Below the pieces are notes generated by a model. The model was not told the DNA's origin, made no database searches, and saw nothing but the letters and a program-made list of their open reading frames with translations. Below are positions 8,929 through 17,653 of a DNA stretch of 64,000 nt, piece by piece. The number at the start of each line of letters is the position of its first letter. Position 1 is the first letter of the stretch. Origin of the DNA: Bifidobacterium olomucense (GTDB taxonomy: Bacteria > Actinomycetota > Actinomycetes > Actinomycetales > Bifidobacteriaceae); assembly GCF_012932375.1 (NCBI RefSeq), contig NZ_JAAIIG010000007.1, positions 1 to 64,000 on the forward strand. The letters run 5' to 3'. The position numbers and the translations under genes were made by a program.

Positions 8929-10236
8929 TTACTCGACGGTGATGCCGGAAGCCTCAAGACCCTTGTTGTAGTTGTCTTCCATCTGGCCGAGCACGGTCTT
9001 GACATCGGCGGTGCCGTTGACCAGCTCCTGCAGGGAGGCGTTGAGCTCGTCGTAGAAGGTGGAGGTCGGCCAATCCGGGTAGAAGCCGAGCTGATCTTCC
9101 TTGACGGCCTCGTCGAACTGGGCCACGAACTTCTTGGTGTCCTCATCCGGGATGGAATCGGTGTCGGCGTTGATGGCCAGACCACCCTGCTCAGCCATGT
9201 AGTTCTGGACTTCCTTGCCCAAGGTGATGTTGATGAACTTGGCGGCCAGATCCTTCTTCTTGGAGTTCTCGGGGATGACCCACACGTTGCCGGAGGAGCC
9301 GACGATCTTCTTGGTGTCGGGGAACTTCGCGTAGGTGGAGTTCAGGCCCTTGGCCTCTTCCTTGAAGCGTGCGTGCCACCAGGTGCCGGAGAAGAAGATC
9401 GGGTTGACGCCGGTCATGAAGTTCTGTCCGGCATCCTCAGCCTTGAGGTTGGTGGAGTCCTTGGAGATGTAGCCCTTGTCGACCCATTCCTTGATTTTCT
9501 CGGTGGCGTAGGTCACCGGCTCGGAGTTCCAATCGACCTTGCCGTCGTACATCTCGTAGGCCTTGAGGAACTTGTCGTCGGCCTTGGAGAGCACGAGCTG
9601 CCACCACAGGTGCTGGGTCGGGTACTCGGCGGAGCCGACGGACAGAGCGGTGACGCCGTTCTCCTTGAACTTGGCCATCGCGTCTTCCAGCTCGTCGAAG
9701 GTGGTCGGGATGGCGATGCCGTACTTGTCGAACATGTCCTGGTTGAAGTACAGCAGGCAGTCCTCGCCGTAGTTGGTGATGCCGTACCAGTCGCCGGAGC
9801 CCATGACGCCCTGCTCGTTGTACTTGCCGGTGTCGGCCAAGGAACCGGTGATGATCTTGTCCCAGCCGTACTGGGAGACGTAATCGTTCAGGTTGGTCAG
9901 CAGGCCCTGGCTGGCAAGCAGGCCGGCGGTAGCGTTGCCCTTGTTGTACTCCATGACATCCGGAGCGTCATCGGAGTTGAGGATCTGGGACGCGTTCTGA
10001 CGGATCTGCTCGAAGGCCTTCTTCTCGAACTCGACCTTGACGCCGGTTTCCTTCTCGAAGATTTCGATGGCCTTATCCCATGCCTTGCCCTGGGCGGTGG
10101 TGGCTTCCTCATAGTGCCAGATCTTGATGGAGGAGGGGTTCTCCTCCTGTGCGGTTTCTCCGTTGCCACAGCCGGCGACACCAATCATGGTAGCGACCGC
10201 CAGACCTGCAGCAATAAATTTGCGAGTCGACTTCAT
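8929..10236 (-). CDS. Sugar ABC transporter solute-binding lipoprotein
   Basis: This is an extracellular substrate-capturing lipoprotein of the CUT1 family (435 aa). The N-terminus KSTRKFIAAGLAVATMIG followed by VAGC is a lipoprotein signal peptide, with lipidation expected at Cys23. Family features include IKIWHYEEATT early and an extended alpha/beta fold rich in aromatic residues. It is the first gene of the operon, with a clear promoter upstream and a partial terminator downstream, which should favour high expression. The ligand is probably an alpha-xylosyl oligosaccharide given the co-transcribed GH31 enzyme. Confidence 0.92.
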   Translation of the reverse strand: MKSTRKFIAAGLAVATMIGVAGCGNGETAQEENPSSIKIWHYEEATTAQGKAWDKAIEIFEKETGVKVEFEKKAFEQIRQNASQILNSDDAPDVMEYNKGNATAGLLASQGLLTNLNDYVSQYGWDKIITGSLADTGKYNEQGVMGSGDWYGITNYGEDCLLYFNQDMFDKYGIAIPTTFDELEDAMAKFKENGVTALSVGSAEYPTQHLWWQLVLSKADDKFLKAYEMYDGKVDWNSEPVTYATEKIKEWVDKGYISKDSTNLKAEDAGQNFMTGVNPIFFSGTWWHARFKEEAKGLNSTYAKFPDTKKIVGSSGNVWVIPENSKKKDLAAKFINITLGKEVQNYMAEQGGLAINADTDSIPDEDTKKFVAQFDEAVKEDQLGFYPDWPTSTFYDELNASLQELVNGTADVKTVLGQMEDNYNKGLEASGITVE

Positions 10237-10706
10237 CGTTTTCTCCTTTTCAGCCTCTTTACTGACGGGAGATCATCCGATAGTGAAACCGTGTACCGGA
10301 TGACTTCCACTAGTAATATAACGAATTCATAACGATGCTTTCAAATCATTTCGACAAATTTCGACAATTATTTCAACGAATTTTCGACGTTAGCGTTCAC
10401 ATCATTAATTGCGTTAATACGAGTGCCGAGCACCCTACCGACCATGAGGGCAGGAACCATTATTCCCTTGCTATGCAAAGCGCGGCATTACCTTGAACAA
10501 GACAGCAAGGCAAGGCCCAAGACCGGCAACCGCCACCGCTGTTGCGGCGCGACGACGCCGTCAGTCGAAATATAGTCGAAAGACATAATCGAAAAACAGT
10601 TTCGCCGCACGAACCGGCCGCGCCGATAATCCAGCGTCATACCGATCAGGCATGAGGCCGCCTGCACAGCAATCGCACCGTGACATGACACCGTCACATC
10701 AGGCGG
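10237..10706 (-). promoter_or_regulatory. Control region between the LacI gene and the sugar operon
   Basis: This 470-bp gap holds the candidate promoter. Just upstream of the -35 box lies a cluster of TTTCGACAA-type repeats (two tandem copies at about 10350-10368, and degenerate copies TTTCAACGAA and TTTTCGACG to 10389). A 7-bp inverted repeat TCATCCG/CGGATGA (10273-10303) lies in the leader. The repeats are plausible sites for the adjacent LacI protein. The part from about 10440 to 10700 shows nothing convincing. Confidence 0.4.
10315..10344 (-). promoter_or_regulatory. Candidate sigma-70-type promoter of the alpha-xyloside operon
   Basis: Read on the minus strand, TTGAAA (10339-10344) and TATATT (10315-10320) are separated by 18 bases, about 80 bases upstream of the binding-protein start. 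This is the best promoter match in the 470-bp gap. Confidence 0.6.
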
Positions 10707-11738
10707 TCAGCCGCGCGCACATTTTGCCATACTGCCCCTAGCGACATACCTAGGCGCCAGCAACTCAATATGACCGACGTCATGCCGGTCGCCATTGAAC
10801 ACCTCCATCATGAGGTCAACAGCACGGGAGCATGTCTCATTGGGCATCATCGGCATCTCGTCAACCGCCTTGGGCAAGGTTCCCAGGCCATAGGTGCACG
10901 CGGCCATCACCGAGATGTCATCGGGAACCGACAGACCACGGTCGCTCAACCCATTGAGCACGTTGGTCACATGGGTCGCATTCGTCTGGCATACGATCAT
11001 CGAGATATCGGGATCCTCCAGGAACGCCTCGTCGAGCATCAGATTCACATCGTCACGCCCGTTGCCGGTAGATGATTTGAACAGCACCGAGACGCCTAGA
11101 TCCTCACCCTTTTTCTTCATTGCGTCAAGGAACCGGACCAGATAGTTGGATCCGTCTTCATAGGCGCTCCGACTCGCCCCCGCCACCAGCACATGCCGGT
11201 GGCCAAGCGCGTGAATCTTCTCGGCGGCCTCGCGCCCCATGCGTTCGAAATCCACATCCACGCAGTAGACGGCATCCGTATTGCTCGGATATCCCACGGA
11301 CACCACCGGCACGTCCAGCGTATGAGCCACATCGGCACGCGCATCGCACATCAGCACATCCAACAATAGAATGCCGTCCACCATGCCTTCGGAAACCACG
11401 CGGGTGAGCTCCTGATCACCGTATTCATGCATCAGCAGCAGCAGATCGTAACCGTAACGTTTGGCGCGCATGGCCAATGCGAAGAAAAACATCGCATAAT
11501 TCGAGTAGTCGGTGTATTCGTGGATGGGCGAGCTCAGCGCCAGCACTTTGGTGGGTCCGCTCCTGCGCACCATCGAAGAGTCATCCTTGAAATGCGATGG
11601 CGCGTACCCGAGATCCTTCGCGGCACGAAGTACGCGACGCTTGGTCTCCTCCTTCAAGGAGCGCTTGCCGCTCATGACATAGGAGACCGTACTGATCGAG
11701 ACTCCTGCCTTCGCCGCCACATCTTTGATACCGGCCAT
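10707..11738 (-). CDS. LacI-family transcriptional regulator
   Basis: This DNA-binding repressor (343 aa) has the N-terminal helix-turn-helix IKDVAAKAGVSISTVSYVMSG and the hinge helix RRVLRAAKDLGYAPS. The remaining ~280 residues form a periplasmic-binding-like effector domain. A strong AGGAGG precedes the ATG at 11738 by 6 bases. It lies directly upstream of the alpha-xyloside operon in the same direction, so it most likely controls that operon in response to an imported sugar or its product. Confidence 0.92.
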   Translation of the reverse strand: MAGIKDVAAKAGVSISTVSYVMSGKRSLKEETKRRVLRAAKDLGYAPSHFKDDSSMVRRSGPTKVLALSSPIHEYTDYSNYAMFFFALAMRAKRYGYDLLLLMHEYGDQELTRVVSEGMVDGILLLDVLMCDARADVAHTLDVPVVSVGYPSNTDAVYCVDVDFERMGREAAEKIHALGHRHVLVAGASRSAYEDGSNYLVRFLDAMKKKGEDLGVSVLFKSSTGNGRDDVNLMLDEAFLEDPDISMIVCQTNATHVTNVLNGLSDRGLSVPDDISVMAACTYGLGTLPKAVDEMPMMPNETCSRAVDLMMEVFNGDRHDVGHIELLAPRYVARGSMAKCARG

Positions 11739-11845
11739 CACAGCACCTCCTAACCCACCACCACACTGTTGCAAATCTTTGCTCTATATCATACGGCCAT
11801 CAATACGTCAGAACGGTCTATGACAGGCAAAATGTCACGCCGCGA

Positions 11846-12739
11846 TCATCGATACAGCGGCAACGCTCCCCTGCTCACGATCGCCTCCACCGTAGCCTCA
11901 TCGGTCAGGTTCTCCCCCAACGCGTTCGGCTTGCCCTTGCCATGCCAGTCCGAGCCACCGGTGACCAGAAGACCATAGCGACGCGCCAGATCCAGCAATC
12001 GGACGCGCTGTTCGGCAGAATTGCCGCGATGCCATACTTCCAGGCCATCGAGTCCCTCACGTACCAGCGCAACGATTTGTTCGTCAGAGAGCAGCCGACG
12101 ATTACGGCTCAGATCGCCGGCATGCGCGATCACGATGACGCCGCCGGCTTCCTTCATCGCAGCGACCACCTCATGTGCGGTAGGAGAAGGAGTGGGAATG
12201 TAGTATTTGGAGGACGAGTTCACCGCATCGGCGAATGCCTGCGAACGATTCTCATAGACGCCTGCGGCCACCAAGGCGTCAGCGATATGCGGTCTGCCGA
12301 TGGTGGTGTTGTCTCCCTCGTGAATCTGAGCGGCCACGGACTGCCAGGAAATCGGATAATCATGGGAAAGCAGTTCCACCATTCGCCGCGTACGGTGCAG
12401 CCGGGCTTCGCGGGTGTCCGAGAAAAGCTTCTTGATATGCGCATTATCGGGATCGTACTGATATCCGAGCATATGCACGGAGACGCCGTCATCCGCCGCC
12501 GTGATTTCCGTGCCTCTCAGCAACGGCAAGCCTACGGCCCTTGCGGCATGCTGAGCCTCGGACCATCCGGCTGTGGTGTCGTGGTCGGAGATGGATACGC
12601 CTCGAAGACCACATGCCTTCGAACACTCGGCAAGCGTGGCGGGAGTCTCCGTGCCATCAGAGAAGACGGTATGGCAATGGATGTCCCACCCCACGGCGGG
12701 AGGCTCCATAGGCATCACGTATCCAGTCATACCTTCCAT
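11846..12739 (-). CDS. PHP-domain phosphoesterase (TrpH/YciV, RNase AM-like)
   Basis: This is a metal-dependent phosphoesterase of the PHP family. The N-terminal motif WDIHCHTVFSDGTETP supplies HxH and Asp ligands, SDHDTTAG follows, and the C-terminal GGSDWHGKG completes the site. E. coli TrpH (RNase AM) is a 5'-3' exonuclease acting on short RNAs and 3',5'-bisphosphates; that role here is by family. Length is 298 aa from the ATG at 12739, which has GGAG 5 bases upstream. It is transcribed away from the VKOR gene, with which it shares a 129-bp promoter region. Confidence 0.88.
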   Translation of the reverse strand: MEGMTGYVMPMEPPAVGWDIHCHTVFSDGTETPATLAECSKACGLRGVSISDHDTTAGWSEAQHAARAVGLPLLRGTEITAADDGVSVHMLGYQYDPDNAHIKKLFSDTREARLHRTRRMVELLSHDYPISWQSVAAQIHEGDNTTIGRPHIADALVAAGVYENRSQAFADAVNSSSKYYIPTPSPTAHEVVAAMKEAGGVIVIAHAGDLSRNRRLLSDEQIVALVREGLDGLEVWHRGNSAEQRVRLLDLARRYGLLVTGGSDWHGKGKPNALGENLTDEATVEAIVSRGALPLYR

Positions 12740-12868
12740 CGTAACTCCGTTTTCATTTCCTTCCTCCCTCGTCAACCTCACCAATCAAGAAGATAAGGAA
12801 GCTGTCCATGACAACCGCAAACGCTACGCTAGTGTGCAGCAGCTCGTGAAGGGACAATGAGGAGCAGT

Positions 12869-13585
12869 ATGACCAACAGCAATGCATCCGTAACTCAACC
12901 ATCAGCACACATGTCGGCAATTCCCACGCTGAAAGGCTGGCGACACTCATCGACATGGACCTATCTAGTGATGCTGATCGCCTCCGCAGTGGCGTTGGGC
13001 GTCTCGTTCATCCTGTCAGCGGAAACCTTGCAGCTGGCCCGGCACCCGGAGCAGTCTTTGGGCTGTGACGTGAACGCCGTGGTGTCATGTTCCACCGTGG
13101 CGCAATCCTGGCAGGCGGAAATCATCAAATTCGGCGGCCTGTCCTATCCGAATGCGTTCTTCGGCATTGCCGCGGAATCAGTATTCGTCACCATCGCCGT
13201 AATCGGATTGGCCAAGATTCGCGTGCCGCGATGGTTCGCCACCTGCACTTGGCTCGGTGGCTTGGCGGCACTCACCTATGCCTACTGGCTCAGCACGCAA
13301 TCATTGTTCGTGATTCACGCATTATGCCCTTGGTGCCTGGCCCTGATGTTCTCCACCACCGTTCAGTTCATGGCGCTGAGCCATGCCACCGTGGCTGTCC
13401 AGGGATTGCCGTCGCGTCGCAGCCGGAACGGCAACAACGGCAATGCCGATGAAACACCGTCCGAAGTACCGTCCGGCTTGGTGAAATATTACCGTCTCAA
13501 CATCGATCTGATGATCGACGTGCTGTGGATCGTGGCGATCGTGGTATTGATTATCACGACCGAAGGTGCCGCACTGTTCGCCTGA
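12869..13585 (+). CDS. Vitamin K epoxide reductase (VKOR) family membrane protein
   Basis: This is an integral membrane thiol oxidase that reoxidises a DsbA-like partner using quinone, supporting disulfide formation outside the cell. The loop cysteines (LGCDVNAVVSCSTVA) near residue 65 and the active-site pair CPWC near residue 155 are both present. Four to five hydrophobic spans surround them, including the first at WTYLVMLIASAVALGVSFI. The ATG at 12869 is preceded by GAGGAG; an in-frame ATG at 12857 is possible. No thioredoxin domain is fused to the C-terminus. Confidence 0.88.
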   Translation: MTNSNASVTQPSAHMSAIPTLKGWRHSSTWTYLVMLIASAVALGVSFILSAETLQLARHPEQSLGCDVNAVVSCSTVAQSWQAEIIKFGGLSYPNAFFGIAAESVFVTIAVIGLAKIRVPRWFATCTWLGGLAALTYAYWLSTQSLFVIHALCPWCLALMFSTTVQFMALSHATVAVQGLPSRRSRNGNNGNADETPSEVPSGLVKYYRLNIDLMIDVLWIVAIVVLIITTEGAALFA

Positions 13586-13604
13586 GGCGACTTAGCTACA
13601 GCAA

Positions 13605-14498
13605 CTACAGCAACGTAATATCGGCCACGATGCTGGCGGAACCGGTAAGCCGTACGTCGTTATCGGTCACATCCACACGGAGCGTGCCGCCGCGCACGGT
13701 GATGTCCCAATGATCGATACCGGTTTTGGACCTGAGCACAATGCCGGTGGCACATAATCCCGTGCCACACGAGAGCGTCTCCCCGCATCCGCGCTCATTG
13801 ACACGCATCGTGGCCTCACCCAGTCCCGCGCGTTCGTCGATGTCATCGATGCGCGCGAACTCCACATTCTGATCCGACTCGATAACCGGACTCACCACCG
13901 GTTTCGTGACGAGATCAAGGTCTTCGACCACCGGCAACGTGGAAAATGCGTCCTCGATGACTGCGACCACATGCGGATTGCCCATATCCACGAATGTGCC
14001 TTGCGCCGAACCCGCGGTTCCGGGGATGGTGACCTCGTAGGCATCGGCTTCACCGATCGTCCACGTCCCCATCTGCACCTGGAACACATCAGCCCCATAC
14101 GGCTTCATGTTGCCTCGCGGGGTAAGGATCTTCACCCCGGCGCGCGTCCCCAACCGGAACGGTTCGGTTTCGTCGGCAACACCCATGCGCTGCGCGAACA
14201 GGGTGATGGCTCGCGTTCCGTTGCCGCACATCTCCGCCAACGAGCCGTCGGCGTTGCGATAATCCATAAACCATTTCGCACCACCGGCAAGCGTCTCGGC
14301 AAGCTGATCGTCACTTAAGTCGGAGACGAAATCGGGGCGAGTCAGGCGAATCAGACCATCGCCGCCAATGCCAAAATGACGATCGCATAGGAAGCGTATT
14401 TCGTCGGGAGTAGGCTCGAACTTGCCGGACCGGTCAAGATAGACGACGAAATCATTGCCAGTGGCGTGAACTTTAGTCACTTGTTTCGGAAGACTCAT
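13605..14498 (-). CDS. dapF: Diaminopimelate epimerase
   Basis: This enzyme interconverts LL- and meso-diaminopimelate in lysine biosynthesis. The N-terminal KVHATGNDFVVYLD matches the family start. The first catalytic cysteine is in ADGSLAEMCGNGTRA and the second in ERGCGETLSCGTG. At 297 aa it is slightly longer than the E. coli protein. The ATG at 14498 directly precedes the conserved sequence, although its ribosome binding site is weak. It is divergent from murI (75-bp gap). Confidence 0.95.
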   Translation of the reverse strand: MSLPKQVTKVHATGNDFVVYLDRSGKFEPTPDEIRFLCDRHFGIGGDGLIRLTRPDFVSDLSDDQLAETLAGGAKWFMDYRNADGSLAEMCGNGTRAITLFAQRMGVADETEPFRLGTRAGVKILTPRGNMKPYGADVFQVQMGTWTIGEADAYEVTIPGTAGSAQGTFVDMGNPHVVAVIEDAFSTLPVVEDLDLVTKPVVSPVIESDQNVEFARIDDIDERAGLGEATMRVNERGCGETLSCGTGLCATGIVLRSKTGIDHWDITVRGGTLRVDVTDNDVRLTGSASIVADITLL

Positions 14499-14572
14499 AA
14501 TTGGTAAGAGTACTCTGGTAACGGCAAGACACTGGCAGTAATTCCGTAAGGTTTTCGGAAAGGACTTCAGGC

Positions 14573-15367
14573 ATGAGCTCTTCGGCACCGATTGGTGTGT
14601 TCGATTCTGGTCTCGGCGGCATTTCCGTAGTGCGGCAGATCGTAAAGGATATGCCGAATGAGCAGGTGTTGTATTTCGGAGACTCTGCACATGCGCCGTA
14701 TGGCACCAAGTCGCCCGAACAGGTGCGCGCGTTGAGCTTTGCCATTGTGGAGCACTTTGTGCGCCAAGGCGTCAAGGCCGTGGTCATCGCCTGCAATACC
14801 GCCACTTCCGCAGCGGTCAACGAGCTGCGCGAGCATTACGATATTCCGATTATCGGCATGGAGCCCGCGCTGAAAGTCGCTTGCGACCGTGGTGATGTGC
14901 CGTCGGATCCGCATCACATCCCGCAACGCGTCATCGTGGCCGCCACTCCCCTGACGTTGCGTGAGCGCAAGTTCGCCAAACTCATGGAACGCTTCGATTC
15001 GGATAACGAGATCTATAAGGAGCCGTGCCCCGATCTGGTGGAGATCGTGGAGTCCGGCCGACTTGGCGACCGTGACCTGGTGATGAGTACGTTGCATGGG
15101 TACTTCGACCAGTATGATCTGAATCGCATTGACTCGGTGGTGCTCGGATGCACGCATTTCGTGTTTTACCGCGAGTATTTCCGAGCGCTGCTGCCGGAGC
15201 GCGCCGCGATCATCGACGGCAATGAAGGCACGGTCCGACATCTCGGCGTCGTGCTGGAATCACTGGGCAAATTGGCTCCGGAGGGAGCGCACGGCGGTGT
15301 GGCGCTTGCCAATTCCGATCCATCGGAACGTATTGCCGCACTTTCACGCGACCTGCTCAATCGATAA
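14573..15367 (+). CDS. murI: Glutamate racemase
   Basis: This cofactor-independent racemase makes D-glutamate for peptidoglycan. The signature [10 protein letters not shown] opens the protein. The catalytic cysteines are in ACNTATS (near residue 74) and LGCTHF (near residue 186). Length is 264 aa, normal for the family. AAAGGA precedes the ATG. Gene order murI/dapF in divergent orientation places two cell-wall precursor enzymes together. Confidence 0.96.
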   Translation: MSSSAPIGVFDSGLGGISVVRQIVKDMPNEQVLYFGDSAHAPYGTKSPEQVRALSFAIVEHFVRQGVKAVVIACNTATSAAVNELREHYDIPIIGMEPALKVACDRGDVPSDPHHIPQRVIVAATPLTLRERKFAKLMERFDSDNEIYKEPCPDLVEIVESGRLGDRDLVMSTLHGYFDQYDLNRIDSVVLGCTHFVFYREYFRALLPERAAIIDGNEGTVRHLGVVLESLGKLAPEGAHGGVALANSDPSERIAALSRDLLNR

Positions 15368-15526
15368 CGCTTTTGCGGCATGCATGCCTCATCGCAAAGG
15401 AAGCTACCGCACGATCGGACGAATACTGTCTATTTCGTTGTCCAGTCAGCGCGCGTAAGCTCGAATCCATAAGCAAGCGCAGGGGTGTTACGCACAGTTG
15501 TATTCATGTAGGTACAGGGGGCAATT

Positions 15527-16375
15527 ATGGCAGTCAAATCCGCGATGATCGATGTGGGCGGAGGCTTCCGTGCGATTTTCGGATGCGGCGTGATGGATCG
15601 CATGTTGGAGGACGGCATTGACGTAGACATGTGTTACGGCGTGTCCGCAGGCGCGGCCAATATGACCTCGTTCATCGCCCGGCAGCACGGCCGCAACCAC
15701 ACGTTCTACACCAAATACGCGTTCCGCAAAGAGTATGCGAGTGCGGAAAGCTACTTCAAGAACCACAACTTCGCCAATCTTGATTACATCTATGGCACAT
15801 TGAGCAACCATGATGGTGAATATCCGGTGGATTTCGAGGCGTTCGAGGCCAATCCCACCGGTTTTACCGTCGTGGCGTGCAACGCCGAGGACGGCTCGAC
15901 CAAATACTTCGACAAATCCCGAATCCATTTCGATGACTTCGATGTAGTCAAGGCGTCCTCCGCAGTGCCGGTGGCCTGCGAGCCGTATGTGGTGGACGGC
16001 GTGCCGTATTTCGACGGCGGCATCGCCGATCCGGTACCGGTTCAGAAGGCGCTGGACGACGGCTACGAGAAGGTGATTCTGGTGTTGTCGCGTCTGCGCG
16101 ACGAGGTGCGTCAGCAACGCAAGGATCTGCCGCCCGCCCGTATTCTGGAGCGCACGTATCCGGCGGCGGCCGAGCGACTGCGGCAACGTTACAAAACCTA
16201 CAATGACGAGATCGAGCTAGCCAAGAAGTATGAGGCCGAGGGACGGGTGCTCATCCTGGCCCCTGAAGATCTGTACGGCCTCAATACCTTGAAGAAGAAT
16301 TTCGAGGGGCTGGAAATGATGTATCGCAAGGGATACGCCGCAGCCGAAGCCATTCCTGAGTTTTTGGCACGGTAG
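15527..16375 (+). CDS. Patatin-like phospholipase family protein
   Basis: This is a predicted cytoplasmic lipid acyl hydrolase with a Ser-Asp dyad (282 aa). The glycine-rich oxyanion region GGGFRAIFGCGV starts near residue 12, the nucleophile elbow is GVSAGAAN near residue 41, and the catalytic Asp is in YFDGGIADPVP near residue 165. It resembles the YjjU/RssA-type COG4667 proteins. AGGGGG precedes the ATG. A terminator follows immediately, so it is probably monocistronic. The substrate is unknown. Confidence 0.88.
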   Translation: MAVKSAMIDVGGGFRAIFGCGVMDRMLEDGIDVDMCYGVSAGAANMTSFIARQHGRNHTFYTKYAFRKEYASAESYFKNHNFANLDYIYGTLSNHDGEYPVDFEAFEANPTGFTVVACNAEDGSTKYFDKSRIHFDDFDVVKASSAVPVACEPYVVDGVPYFDGGIADPVPVQKALDDGYEKVILVLSRLRDEVRQQRKDLPPARILERTYPAAAERLRQRYKTYNDEIELAKKYEAEGRVLILAPEDLYGLNTLKKNFEGLEMMYRKGYAAAEAIPEFLAR

Positions 16376-16387
16376 CCGCGCCACAAC

Positions 16388-16437
16388 GCTGACGTACTGC
16401 ATACACCATCGAAGCAGTACGTCAGCGTACGTTTTTC
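16388..16437 (+). terminator. Terminator of the patatin-like gene
   Basis: GCTGACGTACTGC (16388-16400) and its perfect reverse complement (16413-16425) are followed shortly by GTACGTTTTT. Confidence 0.75.
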
Positions 16438-16538
16438 CAGAGTTACTACGCCCCTTTCTGGAAGAACGTACGCTCAGTGAATGTCAGCGTACGTTCTTCC
16501 AGAAAACAATCAACCCAGTCTGGAGAAACGTACGCTGA
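16423..16538. repeat. Four REP-like 18-20-bp repeats in two inverted pairs
   Basis: The core CAGCGTACGTT(T/C)TTCCAGA occurs at 16423-16441 (+), 16457-16474 (-), 16485-16503 (+) and 16519-16538 (-). The first two and the last two copies can each fold into a long hairpin. The unit is non-coding and fills most of the gap between the patatin-like gene and the converging SPFH gene. It resembles a BIME-type repeat cluster. Confidence 0.8.
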
Positions 16539-16607
16539 CTCGTTCACCGGTCAAGCGTCCAGCTGTAGATGAACAACCAAGAGACGGCAACCCACGCAAA
16601 AGAACAA

Positions 16608-17528
16608 TTACTTCTGCTCAGCGGCAGTCAGCATGGCTTTGGTCACCTGTTCGTAAAGATCCTGATAACCGCCCGGCGTGGAAGCCGGCAGCACCACGGT
16701 CTTGGCATTGTCGGACTCGGACAGTGACCGCATCACATCGAGATACTGGTTGAACAGCACCACGTTGTTCACATCGTTGATGCTCATACCCACGGCCTGC
16801 AGGGACTTGATCTGATCGACAATACCGTTGGCGATCTCACGACGATAGTTGGCTTGGCCCTCACCCTGCAAACGGGTCTTCTCCGCCTCGGCCGCGGCCT
16901 GCGTCTCGATCTGGATGCGCTGGGCCTCGGCGCGCTGACGGGTGGCTTCCTTTTCACGCTGGGCGGCGTTGATGGAATCCATCGCGTTCTTGACCTGCGG
17001 CGAAGGATCGATGGCGGTGATCAACGTCTTGACCACAGTGAAGCCGAACCGACTCATCTCGTTGCCCACGGTTTTCTGCACGTCGGAAGCCACATCATCC
17101 TTACGGGCGAAGGCGTCGTCCAAAGTGAGAGCAGGAATCGCGGAACGAAGCGCATCCTCCATATACGAACGCAACTGGCCGGCCGGATCTCGCAGCTCAT
17201 AGTAGGCGGTGGCCACGTTCTCCGGATTCACACGAAACTGGGTGGAGGCCACCACGGTGACGAACACATTGTCAAGCGTTTTGGTCTCCAACTGCACATT
17301 GAGCTGATTGACGCGCATATTGGTTTTCATGGCGATTCGATCCACAAACGGAATGCGGATGTGGATTCCGGCGAACTGCACCTTGTTGAATTTACCGAAT
17401 CGCTCGATGATGTACGCCTGCTGCTGCGGCACGATGAAAATGGCCGAGAACAGCAACACGATGAGCAATACCAGAACGACAATACCGATGATCATGGAAC
17501 CTCCCAACATTGCCAGACTATTCGACAT
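16608..17528 (-). CDS. SPFH/Band 7 membrane protein (QmcA-like)
   Basis: This stomatin/prohibitin-family scaffold protein (306 aa) is thought to organise membrane microdomains and assist membrane proteases. A single N-terminal transmembrane helix (SMIIGIVVLVLLIVLLFSAIF) is followed by the Band 7 domain, with IPFVDRIAMKTNMRVNQL and ALRSAIPALTLDDAFA. The Ala/Glu/Arg-rich coiled coil REKEATRQRAEAQRIQIE starts near residue 190. GGGGGA precedes the ATG at 17528. No NfeD partner gene lies alongside. Confidence 0.9.
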   Translation of the reverse strand: MSNSLAMLGGSMIIGIVVLVLLIVLLFSAIFIVPQQQAYIIERFGKFNKVQFAGIHIRIPFVDRIAMKTNMRVNQLNVQLETKTLDNVFVTVVASTQFRVNPENVATAYYELRDPAGQLRSYMEDALRSAIPALTLDDAFARKDDVASDVQKTVGNEMSRFGFTVVKTLITAIDPSPQVKNAMDSINAAQREKEATRQRAEAQRIQIETQAAAEAEKTRLQGEGQANYRREIANGIVDQIKSLQAVGMSINDVNNVVLFNQYLDVMRSLSESDNAKTVVLPASTPGGYQDLYEQVTKAMLTAAEQK

Positions 17529-17653
17529 GACAGTCTCCCCCTTCCGGGCAAGGTTGCGGCGCGGTCTTCTTCGTACCGCACCTGACATGTCCCATGCTAG
17601 CAGCGTATGGCAGGTGGACCCAGCTGAGTACACAAATGTGTACTCAGCCGTAA

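Noticed and set aside
9373..10332. Plus-strand open frame of 319 aa opposite the binding-protein gene
   Set aside because: Antisense shadow of a convincing lipoprotein gene; Leu/Val/Gly-rich with no motif.
10488..10697. Minus-strand 69-aa frame in the LacI-operon gap
   Set aside because: No ribosome binding site of note, no recognisable motif, and it lies in the region just after the LacI stop codon.
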